A stretch of 64,000 nucleotides of DNA from Allobosea lupini (lineage in GTDB: Bacteria > Pseudomonadota > Alphaproteobacteria > Rhizobiales > Beijerinckiaceae). A program made the translations under genes and the position numbers. The notes below the pieces were generated by a model. It had not been told where the DNA came from and did no database searches. It saw only the letters and a list, made by a program, of their open reading frames with translations. Location: NCBI RefSeq assembly GCF_900109525.1, contig NZ_FOAN01000012.1:1-64000 (forward strand). Reading direction: 5' to 3'. Of this stretch, positions 28,701 through 37,493 are shown in pieces. The stretch's first letter is position 1. Each line of letters starts with the position of its first letter.

Positions 28701-29786
28701 TTATCGCACCCGCGTGACATGACCCATCTTTCGCCCAGGGCGGGTTTCGCGTTTGCCATAGAGGTGCAAATGCGTGTTCGGTTCTCCAAGAAAATCGAGC
28801 CAGCGCTGGGTCGCATCGCCGACAATGTTCTCCATTTCGATGGTTCCTCGCCGCGCGACGGATCCTAGCGGCAGACCGCAAATGGCCCGCACATGCTGCT
28901 GGAATTGAGATGTGTTCGCTCCGTCGATCGTCCAATGAGCCGAATTGTGGACGCGCGGCGCGATCTCGTTGATGATGATACGTTCACCGGAACCGTCGCT
29001 GGTAACGAACATTTCGACTGCAATGACACCAACATATTGCAAGGCGTCGGCAATTTTTCTCGCAGCAGAAATCGCGATCTCTGCTGTTTTATTCTGAATA
29101 TTCGCAGGTACATACGTGAACTGTAGGATGTGGTCGCGATGTACATTCTCGCAGATATCGAATGCGCAGAACTCTCCTACAGCGTTGCGCGCGGCCACAA
29201 CCGAGATTTCGCGAGTAAATGGAATATAGGCTTCCAGAATCGCGGGAGCCCCAGACATTTCGTCAAAGGCTCGATTAAGGCCGTCGTTGGCCTCGATCTT
29301 GATTTGGCCCTTGCCGTCGTAGCCAAAACGTCTGGTCTTCAAAATGCAAGGCGAACCTAAAATTTGAACGCCGTGCGAGAGATCTTCTATGGTGTCAATG
29401 GCGTGGAAGGAGGCAACCGGCAAATTCAGGCCAGCAATGAATTCTTTCTCCAGCAGGCGATCCTGGGTGGTTTCCAACGCATCGGAATTTGGATGGAGCG
29501 GACGTCGACTTGCCAGTAATGCGGCTGTCTTGGCAGGAACATTTTCGAATTCATAGGTGATGATGTCGACGCTGTCTGCGAACGCCGCGAGAGCGACCTC
29601 GTCATCGTACTCGGCCTGCGTAACCTGAGCTGCAACGTCGCCCGCGGGGCAGTGCGGTTCCGGCGTGAAAATGTGGCTGGAGATTGCAAGCTCGGCGGCT
29701 GAAAGCGCGATCATGCGCGCCAATTGACCGCCACCCACGATGCCTAACCTGCTTCCAGGACCAAAGACATTCGGCATCGACTTCAC
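28701..29786 (-). CDS. purK: N5-carboxyaminoimidazole ribonucleotide synthase (orphan copy)
   Basis: ATP-grasp enzyme of purine synthesis, making N5-CAIR from AIR, bicarbonate and ATP. N-terminal motif LGIVGGGQLARMIALSAAEL, ATP-grasp segments TTQDRLLEKEFIAGLNLPVA and ILKTRRFGYDGKGQIKI, metal/ATP site INEIAPRVHNSAHWTIDGAN, and the C-terminal LYGKRETRPGRKMGHVT are all present. I place the start at a GTG (29786) with GGAG 6 bases upstream; an ATG lies 3 codons further on. About 361 aa, full length. PurK is normally paired with purE; here purE is absent and flanking genes are unrelated. The gene is visibly less GC-rich than its surroundings, so it may be an acquired or second copy. Confidence 0.9.
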   Translation of the reverse strand: MKSMPNVFGPGSRLGIVGGGQLARMIALSAAELAISSHIFTPEPHCPAGDVAAQVTQAEYDDEVALAAFADSVDIITYEFENVPAKTAALLASRRPLHPNSDALETTQDRLLEKEFIAGLNLPVASFHAIDTIEDLSHGVQILGSPCILKTRRFGYDGKGQIKIEANDGLNRAFDEMSGAPAILEAYIPFTREISVVAARNAVGEFCAFDICENVHRDHILQFTYVPANIQNKTAEIAISAARKIADALQYVGVIAVEMFVTSDGSGERIIINEIAPRVHNSAHWTIDGANTSQFQQHVRAICGLPLGSVARRGTIEMENIVGDATQRWLDFLGEPNTHLHLYGKRETRPGRKMGHVTRVR

Positions 29787-30386
29787 TGCAAGCTCCTGCG
29801 TGACTGACTGGCTCGGATGATTCAGCCTTCGCATCTGCTCCAGGCTGACCCGAACAGCGTGTAGCTAACGCTCCGCGGTTGCGCCAGGCAAACCAGTATG
29901 AAGCCCACCGCTTGGTGTACGGACTGGTCCAACGAAAAGCCACCCTGCTTACGGACGTAGACCGGATGTTCCGGTTTCGCGATCGTTATCCCTATAAGGC
30001 GATCAATGAAGCTGCGTATTGCGACCGGAACAAGAAATCATGCGATAGCGAGACCCGCCGGAGCGAGATCTCAACGAGATCGCGGATCTGGCCGCCCGGC
30101 TTTGTAAATCCTATCGCGCTTGCCAGCCGAGTTGCCTTCACTTCTTCGCCAAGGTCATGCTGGACGCCAATTTCCATCATTGAGCGAGAGGCTACGAGGG
30201 ATCCGCGCTTCAATTGCAGTCCGTTGGTAGGCGAGCTGCTTGCTCATCTTGCTTTCTGTGGGCGCACCCGCTGCCAGCTCTCGGACGACACGCAGAGCGA
30301 TGCAGAGAAATGGCGGGCGATCGCAGGCGTACTTCCATTCGACGCCCGCCTAGAACTTGGTCAACTGCTCAAATTGTTTCCCATGC
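29787..30386. other. 600-base gap between purK and the ClpP-like gene
   Basis: No confident gene. A minus-strand frame at 29992-30213 (73 codons, with VKATRLASAIGFTKPGGQIR) and a long plus-strand frame through 30445 both lack ribosome sites and known motifs. The minus frame looks slightly more protein-like and could be a remnant. Confidence 0.4.
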
Positions 30387-30411
30387 GGAACTCGCTCGAT
30401 GCTCGCCCGTT
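30387..30411 (+). promoter_or_regulatory. EcfG-type promoter for the ClpP-like gene
   Basis: GGAAC at 30387-30391, 16 bases, CGTT at 30408-30411: exact consensus, 30 bases before the ATG at 30442. Confidence 0.68.
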
Positions 30412-30441
30412 GCAGCGCAGCATTCTGCAGCAGGGGCTTCT

Positions 30442-31032
30442 ATGACCACCGACCAAGACCAAACCATGCTTCGTCCGCTCGTCAGCGCGGATTTCGCCAA
30501 CCCCGCCGTCCTCCTCGCCGGGGAGGTGGACTATTCGATGTACGCATTCTTCAGGGACAGGCTGATGGCCGCCCCTTCTTCCGGTCTAGTCGTGATCGAG
30601 CTCAGCACTCTCGGCGGCGATCCCGAGGTCGCACGCATGATGGGCGAGGACATCCGTTTCAACAGCGAGATGTCACCGGAGCGCAGACTCGTCTTCCTCG
30701 GGAAGGCGGCGATCTATTCGGCAGGGGCAACCTTCATGAGCTTCTTCGCTCGCCAGAACCGTTACCTCACCCGCGGCACTCGTCTGATGATCCATGAGCG
30801 CAAGCTCGCGGCACAGGTCACCTTGGACGGGCCGCTCACCACCGTGGTCGCCAGCCTGAAGGCGAAGCTTCACGAAATCGAGCATTCGGTGAAGATCCAG
30901 AACGAAGGCTTCCAGAACCTGATTTCTGGCTCTTCGGTGACGATGGAAGAGTTGCTGCCGAAGGCAACCGAGAACTGGTACATCGAGGCGAACGACGCCG
31001 TCTCGATGGGGCTCGTCGAGGGCGTGATCTAA
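30442..31032 (+). CDS. ClpP/crotonase-fold serine hydrolase (ClpP-like)
   Basis: 196 aa, ClpP-sized. S93 in AAIYSAGATFM and H118 in RLMIHERK are 25 residues apart, the same spacing as the ClpP Ser-His pair. The position matching the ClpP catalytic Asp, 12 residues before the GLV motif near the C terminus, appears to be N178, so the triad may be altered. N-terminal strand AVLLAGEVDYSMYAFFRDRL matches the handle-entry region of ClpP. It is not the housekeeping clpP (no clpX or tig neighbour). The EcfG-type promoter 30 bases upstream decides the ATG at 30442 over the open frame that extends to 30214. Probably a stress-induced peptidase or peptidase-like protein. Confidence 0.8.
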   Translation: MTTDQDQTMLRPLVSADFANPAVLLAGEVDYSMYAFFRDRLMAAPSSGLVVIELSTLGGDPEVARMMGEDIRFNSEMSPERRLVFLGKAAIYSAGATFMSFFARQNRYLTRGTRLMIHERKLAAQVTLDGPLTTVVASLKAKLHEIEHSVKIQNEGFQNLISGSSVTMEELLPKATENWYIEANDAVSMGLVEGVI

Positions 31033-31187
31033 TGCTCCCTCCATGCTGCCGGGATCGCCGTTCTCTCTAGGGTGTTCCTACGGGATGATCGAAGGCAAGT
31101 CGCCCTCAAGCCCGGCTGATCTGACGCGAAAGACCCATCGTGGGTTCGCGGAGGGCCTCTCGCTAGAAAAGAGAATCAAGCGGGCGA

Positions 31188-31212
31188 GGAACTGCTTTTG
31201 CCTCTTGCCGTT
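31188..31212 (+). promoter_or_regulatory. EcfG-type promoter for the DUF6894-like gene
   Basis: GGAAC at 31188-31192, 16 bases, CGTT at 31209-31212: exact consensus, 35 bases before the ATG at 31248. Confidence 0.66.
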
Positions 31213-31247
31213 CGATAGAATGGAAGCGGGATCGGGGACGCAGCGAG

Positions 31248-31535
31248 ATGCCTACCTACAACGTGCGCATGGACGTCGGCGAGGGGCCGGACCAGGGTGA
31301 GCTGATAGACTTTGCCGATGCAGATGCTGCCTGCCACGACGCGCAAGTGGCTATGGCAGAGGCAGCTAAGGAGACGGTGCCTGGAACCGATAAGGCTCAT
31401 TTGGCAGTCGAGATCGATGACATGGATGGCGCCACGGTCTTTCGGGGCGAGATGGACTTCACGGGTCGAAAAGGGTGCGTTGCGGACCCGATCGATGAAG
31501 CTGCCGCACAGTCGCCGATCGGACCCCGCGAGTGA
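31248..31535 (+). CDS. DUF6894-like small protein, 95 aa
   Basis: The pattern is that of small rhizobial DUF6894-type proteins: a first strand YNVRMDVGEG, a central helix DADAACHDAQVAMAEAAKET, then a strand HLAVEIDDMDGATVFRGEMDF. Function is unknown. Acidic, soluble, no signal peptide. The EcfG-type promoter upstream makes it a likely general-stress gene. Its stop overlaps by none but abuts the next reading frame (an ATG 1 base on), a broken response-regulator gene, suggesting the two were once an operon. Confidence 0.7.
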   Translation: MPTYNVRMDVGEGPDQGELIDFADADAACHDAQVAMAEAAKETVPGTDKAHLAVEIDDMDGATVFRGEMDFTGRKGCVADPIDEAAAQSPIGPRE

Positions 31536-31864
31536 ATGAGCAAGCCCATAGCCTTGGTCGTCGAGGAAGAACCGATCCTTATCTTCAACGCCGTCTACGC
31601 GGTTTGAGGTATTGGAGGCGCGGAACGCCGCCGGGCGGTCGGGATGCTTGAGAACCGCGACGACATCTGAGCCATCTCTACCAACGTAAACATGCCGGGA
31701 TCCATAGCCGGCATGCGGCGGTCTCTAATCGTTGGCCCCCCGTCGTCATCTTCGCCTCGGGGCGCCTCAAGCCGAGAGCCGGCGACCTGACGGAGAACGT
31801 CCCCCTCATCGTCGAGCCATACAACGACCGACCGATGCACGCAGTTTTTGCGATCGTCGAGTAA
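31536..31864 (+). pseudogene. Decayed response-regulator (receiver domain) gene
   Basis: Starts as a typical single-domain response regulator: MSKPIALVVEEEPILIF, where the acidic pocket residues are EE instead of the usual ED, and hits a stop at 31605. After frame changes the remaining receiver signatures can still be read: a TNVNMPGSIAGM segment around 31680 (family DINMPGSMDGL; the phosphoryl Asp has become Asn), then in another frame VVIFASGRLKPRAGDLTENV and PLIVEPYNDRPMHAVF ending at a TAA at 31862. In intact relatives the last part carries a Lys (KPYN) that is Glu here. Multiple lesions and lost catalytic residues show real decay, not a single sequencing error. Confidence 0.75.
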
Positions 31865-32373
31865 TCAATCGAATCGCCGATCGCCTCTCTGGTTCACTCG
31901 GCCTCAGACCGCGGCGGCCTCGTTAGGTTTCCCATGAACAAACCCCTTACTGACTGGAGCGACGTCGCCCGAGGCAGGAGTCGCTAATGCGGCCGCGGCG
32001 CTGCGAAGCCCGAAAGCAGCAATAGCCCGAGCCTTTCGCCAGCACGCTGGTGGCGCTCCGCGCGCGGCAGACGCGCAGCGCCAATACCAGCCTTTACCTC
32101 ATCGCCCAACAGCGGACGTCAGCTTTGGCCTTGGAGGCTGTCGCGCGAGTACAACCCAGGTTTTCGGCGGAACTGGCCTGCATGTGCGCCTGAACATCCA
32201 GACATTGCCGATCGTTGACGTCACTGGTGACAGCGCGAGCGAATGGGCGGTGCAAGGCATGCCGAACAGCGTTATCGTTCCCAAGCCTTCGCGTGTGCTC
32301 AGATCGCCGCCGAAATGGGCGATATAATAAACGCAGCCGCTGGCCACGGAGGTTTCACAGGCGTCGCCGCAGC
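31865..32373. other. 509-base gap, no gene seen
   Basis: Follows the response-regulator remnant and leads to the 3' end of the minus-strand binding-protein gene. No frame with a ribosome site, no hairpin with T-run and no EcfG-type motif was found. Confidence 0.45.
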
Positions 32374-33543
32374 TTACTTCATTTCCGACGACCAGCCGAA
32401 ATCGACGAACTCGCTGCGGGAATCGTAGCAGATATTACCATAGGACCGCAGATAAGCGTCGCGCCGGCTGGGATCCTGATAGACTGCAGCGGGATCTGCG
32501 AGATCGGCTTCGAAACCTAAGAGACTTTCCCGCGTCAAGGCTGTCGGCAGAATGTCGAGGCCCTGCGGTACGGATTTGCCCTCCAGCCAGTCGGCCGCGT
32601 GCTGCGCGAGCGCATAGCCGAAGATCGGTGACGCCAGGCTTATGCTGGCCTTGTAAGGCCCACCCTTGCGCATCTCGGCCAGTGCCTCCGGTTCGCCATC
32701 GATCCCGCCAATGAACTGTTCGTCACGGGCAAGCCTGGCCTCGCGCAGAGCCGCGAGCGCACCGAGAACGACGGTGTCCGCACCGAGGACGACGTCGATG
32801 CGTGAATGCGCCAGCAGAATGGTCCGCATCGTTGCCTCGCCGCCGGCCTTGTCGACCGTCCGGGGCGAGATATCGGCGATGATCCGCACGCCGGGGACTG
32901 CTTTCAGCGAAGCGCGGATGGCCACGAAGCGCTGCGCCAGAAACTGGTTGGTATCGTGCGTCAGCAGCACGACGCGAGCCTCGCCGCCCAACTTGGTTTT
33001 AATGTAGGCCGCAGCGGCGTCGCCCAGCGCCTTGCCTGTCGCCAGTTGGGGCGCATTCAGGATCGTCGTTGCCGGGGGGGGTACGATCGATCCGACATAG
33101 CCGCCTTGGGCGATGAATCGCCGGACGACCGGCGCCAACGTCGCGACGTCGATGGGAGCGGTGATGAGTGCGCCGGTGCGATCCGAGATTGCGCGCTGGA
33201 CATGCTCGACCATCGTCGCAGGGTTGTTGTCGGCAAGCGCGATTTCGAAAGCGAGCCCGCGCTGCTGAGCTGCCAAGGTCATCCCCCGCGCCGCGCCCTG
33301 GACGAACTCTCGGTTGTTGTCCTGAGCGAAGACCAGAATCTTCCTCAATCCAGGAGGCGCCGCGCAGCGCGCTGCATTACGATCGAAGCTTCCGAAGACG
33401 CGCGGCGCTGTGATCCCGCGCGGCGCCTCCTGCGCCCAGCTGCGGGAGGGGAGGGCCATACCCAGCCCGATCGCTCCAAGCACCGTCCGGCGCGACACAT
33501 TCATGGAGGCTTCTCGTTCCTTCATCCGCAGCTTCGGTTTCAT
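32374..33543 (-). CDS. Periplasmic sugar-binding-type protein (RbsB/TorT-like)
   Basis: 389 aa. After a short leader there is an Arg-Arg signal sequence (VSRRTVLGAIGLGMAL, cleavage after SWA), suggesting Tat export. The mature part has the type I periplasmic binding fold: ILVFAQDNNREFVQGAARGM, a hinge segment DRTGALITAPIDVATLAPVV and IDVVLGADTVVLGALAAL. There is no permease or ATPase gene beside it. Instead its ATG overlaps the stop of an upstream sensor kinase gene (TGATG), so the pair looks like a ligand-binding input protein for that kinase, as TorT is for TorS. A second Met at 33504 is an alternative start. Ligand unknown. Confidence 0.8.
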   Translation of the reverse strand: MKPKLRMKEREASMNVSRRTVLGAIGLGMALPSRSWAQEAPRGITAPRVFGSFDRNAARCAAPPGLRKILVFAQDNNREFVQGAARGMTLAAQQRGLAFEIALADNNPATMVEHVQRAISDRTGALITAPIDVATLAPVVRRFIAQGGYVGSIVPPPATTILNAPQLATGKALGDAAAAYIKTKLGGEARVVLLTHDTNQFLAQRFVAIRASLKAVPGVRIIADISPRTVDKAGGEATMRTILLAHSRIDVVLGADTVVLGALAALREARLARDEQFIGGIDGEPEALAEMRKGGPYKASISLASPIFGYALAQHAADWLEGKSVPQGLDILPTALTRESLLGFEADLADPAAVYQDPSRRDAYLRSYGNICYDSRSEFVDFGWSSEMK

Positions 33544-34880
33544 CAGGCAGGCTCGAGTGACATCACCAGGCGGGCTTCCGTACCGGGGTTTCGGTTCGAA
33601 TAATCGACTTCCGCCTTGAGCGAGCGCGCAATCGTCGTCACGATCTTGGAGCCGACACCGGTACCGCGCGCCGGCGTGCCCACCGACATGCCGATGCCAT
33701 CGTCCTGGACTGCCACGAGGAGCTTATCGTCCTGCCTGCGAGCAAGCACACGAACCTCGCCCGGCTTGCCCTCATACGCGTACTTGACCGCATTGGTCAC
33801 CCATTCGGTGACAACGATGCCCAGGCTGATGATGGCGTTGGTCGGAACGCGGACCGGCTCGATATCATGCTTTATCGTTGCGCCGAACCCGCCCGACGTC
33901 AGCGTCTGCTCCAACTGGTCCAGCAAGGCGGTCATATAAGTGTCCATCGCAACCGAAGTCACGTCTCCAGACGTGTAGAGATGCTTGTGGATTTCGGCGA
34001 CGGCCTGGATGCGGGCGCTCGTCTCGTCGAGAGCCTCCTTAGCCACCTTGTCCGGAATGGCCTGCCGCTGCAGGCGGATCAGTGCGCTTACGAACGACAG
34101 ATTGTTGGCGACCCGGTGGTTGACTTCGGTCAGCAGCACTTCTGCCCGGTCGCGAGCGCGGACGAGATCGTCGGTCCGCTCGGCAACCCTGATTTCCAGG
34201 CTGGCATTGGCTTTGGAAAGGTCGTCGCGGGCCTGAACAATCTCGCGCGTGTAGCGCGTGTAGGTGATCAGGACTCCGACCATGACGCCTAGGATCATGA
34301 GGCTCGCCAGAACGGTCCCGACGCGCAGCGCGAAGATGTTGGCCGTCTGGGTGCGAAGCCGGTCGGTCAGATTGTCTTCCGCCTCGATCACGATCGCCGA
34401 GAGGAAAACCTGGATTTCGTCCATCAGGGCCTTGCCCTGATTGTTGCTGATCGTGGCAGCCGCGCTTGCGATACCGCCCGCATCGCTTTCGCTCACGGAC
34501 TTGTCCAGTTCGGTGATCCGCTGTTCGACCAGCAGTTTCAGCCGCGGCAGCATCGCCTGGAAGCGGGCGCTCGAGGCGAGGTCCAGCGTCAGCTGCGCGG
34601 TTTCGTCCTGTGCGACTAGCTTGGCGTTCTCATAGGGCGCCAGATAGATCTGGTTGCTGGTGAGGATGTAGCCCCTCTGACTCGATTCAGCTGCGAGAAG
34701 CGCTTCGCGGATGCTGACGGCGCGGTTGCGCAGCAAGCGTTGCGCGTCGACCATTCCTGCGTCGACCTGCGCTCTCTGGCTCAACCACACGGTCGCGCCG
34801 ACGAGGCCCAGCAAGGCCACGGCGCCGATCATCAGGAAGATTAAGGTGGAGGTGATGAGGTATCGTCGTGAAATCGGCAT
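33543..34880 (-). CDS. CHASE3-HisKA_2 sensor histidine kinase
   Basis: 445 aa inner-membrane kinase. Two membrane spans (about residues 9-32 and 187-207) flank a periplasmic CHASE3-type four-helix domain with ESSQRGYILTSNQIYL. A coiled-coil linker leads to the HisKA_2 dimerisation domain with phospho-acceptor H255 in TEVNHRVANNL, then a HATPase domain with VVTEWVTNAVKYAYEG (N box) and DDGIGMSVG (G1). HisKA_2/HWE kinases in this group often act on PhyR, the switch that frees EcfG; that link here is inference. No intact response regulator is in the window. It is followed, with overlapping stop/start, by the periplasmic binding protein gene. Confidence 0.9.
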   Translation of the reverse strand: MPISRRYLITSTLIFLMIGAVALLGLVGATVWLSQRAQVDAGMVDAQRLLRNRAVSIREALLAAESSQRGYILTSNQIYLAPYENAKLVAQDETAQLTLDLASSARFQAMLPRLKLLVEQRITELDKSVSESDAGGIASAAATISNNQGKALMDEIQVFLSAIVIEAEDNLTDRLRTQTANIFALRVGTVLASLMILGVMVGVLITYTRYTREIVQARDDLSKANASLEIRVAERTDDLVRARDRAEVLLTEVNHRVANNLSFVSALIRLQRQAIPDKVAKEALDETSARIQAVAEIHKHLYTSGDVTSVAMDTYMTALLDQLEQTLTSGGFGATIKHDIEPVRVPTNAIISLGIVVTEWVTNAVKYAYEGKPGEVRVLARRQDDKLLVAVQDDGIGMSVGTPARGTGVGSKIVTTIARSLKAEVDYSNRNPGTEARLVMSLEPA

Positions 34881-35191
34881 TCCAGCGCGCCTTCGTTCCT
34901 AGCGCGGCAATCCCAAATGGGATGCGATGGGTCAGCCGTCCACACATCGATAGCGCAGCGGAAATTTAGCCGCAATGCCTGCAAGAGCGACGAATTTCCG
35001 TCAGCAATCTATGGAAACCCACGAGATGGGAGTTGTGCGCCAGGAGCTGACACTGGCACATTGCCGGAAAGCGGACATGCTGAGCTGTTGGTGTCGGCGT
35101 TCTTGCTACAACTAGGCGCGATGCTCGTCTCCTTCCGGATTAGAGCTCGCGCCTACCGCATCTATCCACACCGCGCGGCGATTCTGCGGGT
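34881..35191. other. Gap upstream of the kinase gene, no gene
   Basis: 311 bases holding the leader of the kinase gene and the 3' flank of a lipoprotein gene. No EcfG-type motif or clear hairpin is seen. Confidence 0.45.
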
Positions 35192-35773
35192 TCAGTATTT
35201 TTGGAAGTGAAACGCTTGTGCGAAGGTCAGTTCAACCATGTCGCCGCGTCTCAGGCGCCTGAGATCGTTCTGGATGACGGGATCCGACACTATGTGGGTT
35301 CGCGCTCCGGCTGGTCCGACATAGTTCACGACACTCGTGGCCGGATCGAAGCTCTCGAACCTCGCCGTCACCGTCAGCGAGCGCACGACGAACTTTTCAG
35401 GCAGGTTCTGGAAGGACGGGTCGCTGGCCGCCTCCGTATAGATGATCGCGGGCTTGGCACCCTTGCGAGCGCGTCGAGCACCAAGGATCACGCCTTCGAC
35501 GCGTTGAACCTCGACCCTATCACCGGGGCCGATGTTCTGCAGGTTGCCGAATACTTCCGGCACCGCGACCGGCCATGTTTGGCGGCCCTGACGGATGACC
35601 ACGATGCGCTCAGCGGGGTCTACGGCGGCGACCTCGACATCAAGCCGCTCGACTTCCACCGGCCCGATACCGGCAACGATGACCGTTCGGCTGGTGACCG
35701 TCGGGTTGGTAGCACAACCCGCCACGCCCAGCGCAAGCGAAACTGCGACGATCACGCTCATGTTCTTCAACAT
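35192..35773 (-). CDS. Hypothetical lipoprotein, 193 aa
   Basis: Signal sequence with lipobox LGVAGC (Cys at about residue 20 from the chosen start), so the mature protein is lipid-anchored in the envelope. The start at 35773 has GGAG 6 bases upstream; an ATG 4 codons earlier does not. The mature part is beta-rich, with a segment AAVDPAERIVVIRQGRQTWP followed by GNLQNIGPGDRVEVQRVEGV, resembling an OB- or SH3-like barrel; no named family recognised. Its downstream neighbour on the minus strand is unrelated. Confidence 0.72.
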   Translation of the reverse strand: MLKNMSVIVAVSLALGVAGCATNPTVTSRTVIVAGIGPVEVERLDVEVAAVDPAERIVVIRQGRQTWPVAVPEVFGNLQNIGPGDRVEVQRVEGVILGARRARKGAKPAIIYTEAASDPSFQNLPEKFVVRSLTVTARFESFDPATSVVNYVGPAGARTHIVSDPVIQNDLRRLRRGDMVELTFAQAFHFQKY

Positions 35774-35845
35774 CGACGTCTCCATTTGTGGCTTCTAGGA
35801 AGAATTGTCGATCGCCCCAGAAGAGGCGAGATCGAAAGCCGGTGG

Positions 35846-36100
35846 TTAGCGCCTGCCAGCTCGGTTTACCGGTCCGCCACGGTTCATCGGCGTGCCGGGA
35901 CGTATTCCGACGCCGGCAGCGCCTAAACCTGGCGTTGCGACGGCGCGGCGAGCGACGGGGGCTCCGACCCGCGCGACGCAGCCTTTCGGAATGCCGACCG
36001 TCTTGCAGTAGACAACAGCCTCGGCGGGTTGGATCGAGGCTTGGATCATGAACCCGCTCAGCAGTGCCAAGGCCGAAAGGACAGAAAATTTCGTCGTCAT
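35846..36100 (-). CDS. Small secreted protein, 84 aa
   Basis: A GGAGG ribosome site lies 8 bases before the ATG. Residues 1-28 form a signal peptide ending AEA. The mature part is short, with two Cys (VVYCKTVGIPKGCVARVG) that could form a disulphide, then a Pro/Gly/Arg-rich tail (TPGLGAAGVGIRPGTPMNRG). Similar small exported proteins are common in Bradyrhizobium-like genomes; function unknown. Confidence 0.7.
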   Translation of the reverse strand: MTTKFSVLSALALLSGFMIQASIQPAEAVVYCKTVGIPKGCVARVGAPVARRAVATPGLGAAGVGIRPGTPMNRGGPVNRAGRR

Positions 36101-36172
36101 GAGTGTCGCCTCCGCTGGTTTTGAGTGAGGGTATCGAATAGGTCTCCATTCGCTCCGCGTCGGCTCGCGCGG

Positions 36173-37321
36173 CTATTGCGCGATGATCCTCAGTGGGAGA
36201 CCGAGGATTTTGATCGGTAGCGAAACGACCGCGCTCAGGGAGTCTCCTACTGCCTCCTGAGCGGCGCCGGGCTTCCTATCGACGCCCTGTGCCAATGCGC
36301 GCTCCAATTGCGGTGCGATTGCTGCGAGCTGAGCGAACTTGCCGTGATTAGACGAGTCCGTTGCCGCAACGTCCGACAGATCGATGACGACCGCGCCGAG
36401 TTCGGCAAGCTCCGCCGCGTTGCTCCCGGCACCGAGACGCTCCTGGCCTCCGGCGATGAAGCGCGAGGCGCTAAGCGCCTTATCGTCTTTCGACAGGACG
36501 ATGAAGAAAGGCTTCCTGGGCTTGCCGAAGCGCCGCATCTGCGACTTGAAGACATCGAGGTCGATATCCGGCGCCGCGAGCACGAGGTTACCGAGCTTGC
36601 TGATCTGCGCCAGCCCGCCGGAGATCTTGATCTGCCGAAGGGCCTCAACGGTGACCCAGTTGCCCATCGAATGGGCCAGGATATTCACCTCGTCGGCATC
36701 GCTCGCGAAGATCAGGCGGATGGTCCGTTCAAGGTCGTCGCGTGCCGTCGTCGCGCTGTTGTTGTCATAGACGTACTGCGTCAGCTCACCGCGCGACGCC
36801 CAGGTAAACAGAACCGGCACGGCGGGCGACTTGGCATCGTGAACGACCTGGGCAAAGCGATAGAGGCCCTCGGCGAACATCGTGTTGTAGCCGTGGATGA
36901 ACAGCATCACCTTGCGGTTGCCGCGGGGATGCGCCGCGAGTTGCGCATTGAGCGATCGGACGAACGCCCTCTCCCCGTCGAGATAACCGGCCCGGCGAAC
37001 GACGAAATCGGTCTGGGCGTTGCCCGGCGCCGTCGAGGCCCATTCGATTTCGCCCGACTTGTGCCCGCGGGGCACCGATACCTCGATTCTGGCGAAATCG
37101 AGGGGAGTTGCGCGCTCGCCGCCGAAGAAGGTGCCCGGCCGCTCATCCCGCTTGCGGGTCGTCGCAACCAGGATCGTGTGGGCCGTCCCCTCTGCGTTAA
37201 TCGCTGCGACCGGGACGAGGAAGCCGGTTTCCGGCCGGGTGCCGCAACCGGCGCCGAGTACCGCCACGACAAGCGCTGCGATGAGCCAGGTTCGAATTCT
37301 GACGTACGCCGCTGTGGCCAT
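36173..37321 (-). CDS. Alpha/beta hydrolase lipoprotein (DUF900 type)
   Basis: 382 aa from the ATG at 37321, with a GGGGGAG ribosome site about 12 bases upstream; another ATG 4 codons earlier is too close to it. Signal sequence with lipobox VLGAGC. The core matches the DUF900 esterase/lipase-like family: TILVATTRKRDERPGTFFGG and RKVMLFIHGYNTMFAEGLYR (oxyanion region), with nucleophile Ser in NILAHSMGNWVTVEAL and a late region IDLSDVAATDSSNHGKF that supplies Asp and His. It probably acts in the periplasm or outer envelope; substrate unknown. Confidence 0.85.
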   Translation of the reverse strand: MATAAYVRIRTWLIAALVVAVLGAGCGTRPETGFLVPVAAINAEGTAHTILVATTRKRDERPGTFFGGERATPLDFARIEVSVPRGHKSGEIEWASTAPGNAQTDFVVRRAGYLDGERAFVRSLNAQLAAHPRGNRKVMLFIHGYNTMFAEGLYRFAQVVHDAKSPAVPVLFTWASRGELTQYVYDNNSATTARDDLERTIRLIFASDADEVNILAHSMGNWVTVEALRQIKISGGLAQISKLGNLVLAAPDIDLDVFKSQMRRFGKPRKPFFIVLSKDDKALSASRFIAGGQERLGAGSNAAELAELGAVVIDLSDVAATDSSNHGKFAQLAAIAPQLERALAQGVDRKPGAAQEAVGDSLSAVVSLPIKILGLPLRIIAQ

Positions 37322-37493
37322 GCGCACTGCCATCTCCCCCGCTCTAGCCGAAAAGGCCGCCACCGCGCCGGGCAGCTGGCCTGTCGGAAGTTTGCTCTGG
37401 CCGCCTCGAAACACGGGATCAGCTTGTCCCCGTTTAGCAGAGGCGGAATTACCTAGCCTGTAGCATCCTGTATGTTCGGGGTGGTCGTGGCGC

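Noticed and set aside
29879..30445. Plus-strand 188-codon frame before the ClpP-like gene
   Set aside because: It has no ribosome site, mixed unlikely composition, and overlaps the EcfG-type promoter of the ClpP-like gene.
33074..33081. G8 run inside the binding-protein gene
   Set aside because: It encodes a PPP stretch in frame and is not near a start, so it was not treated as a contingency tract.
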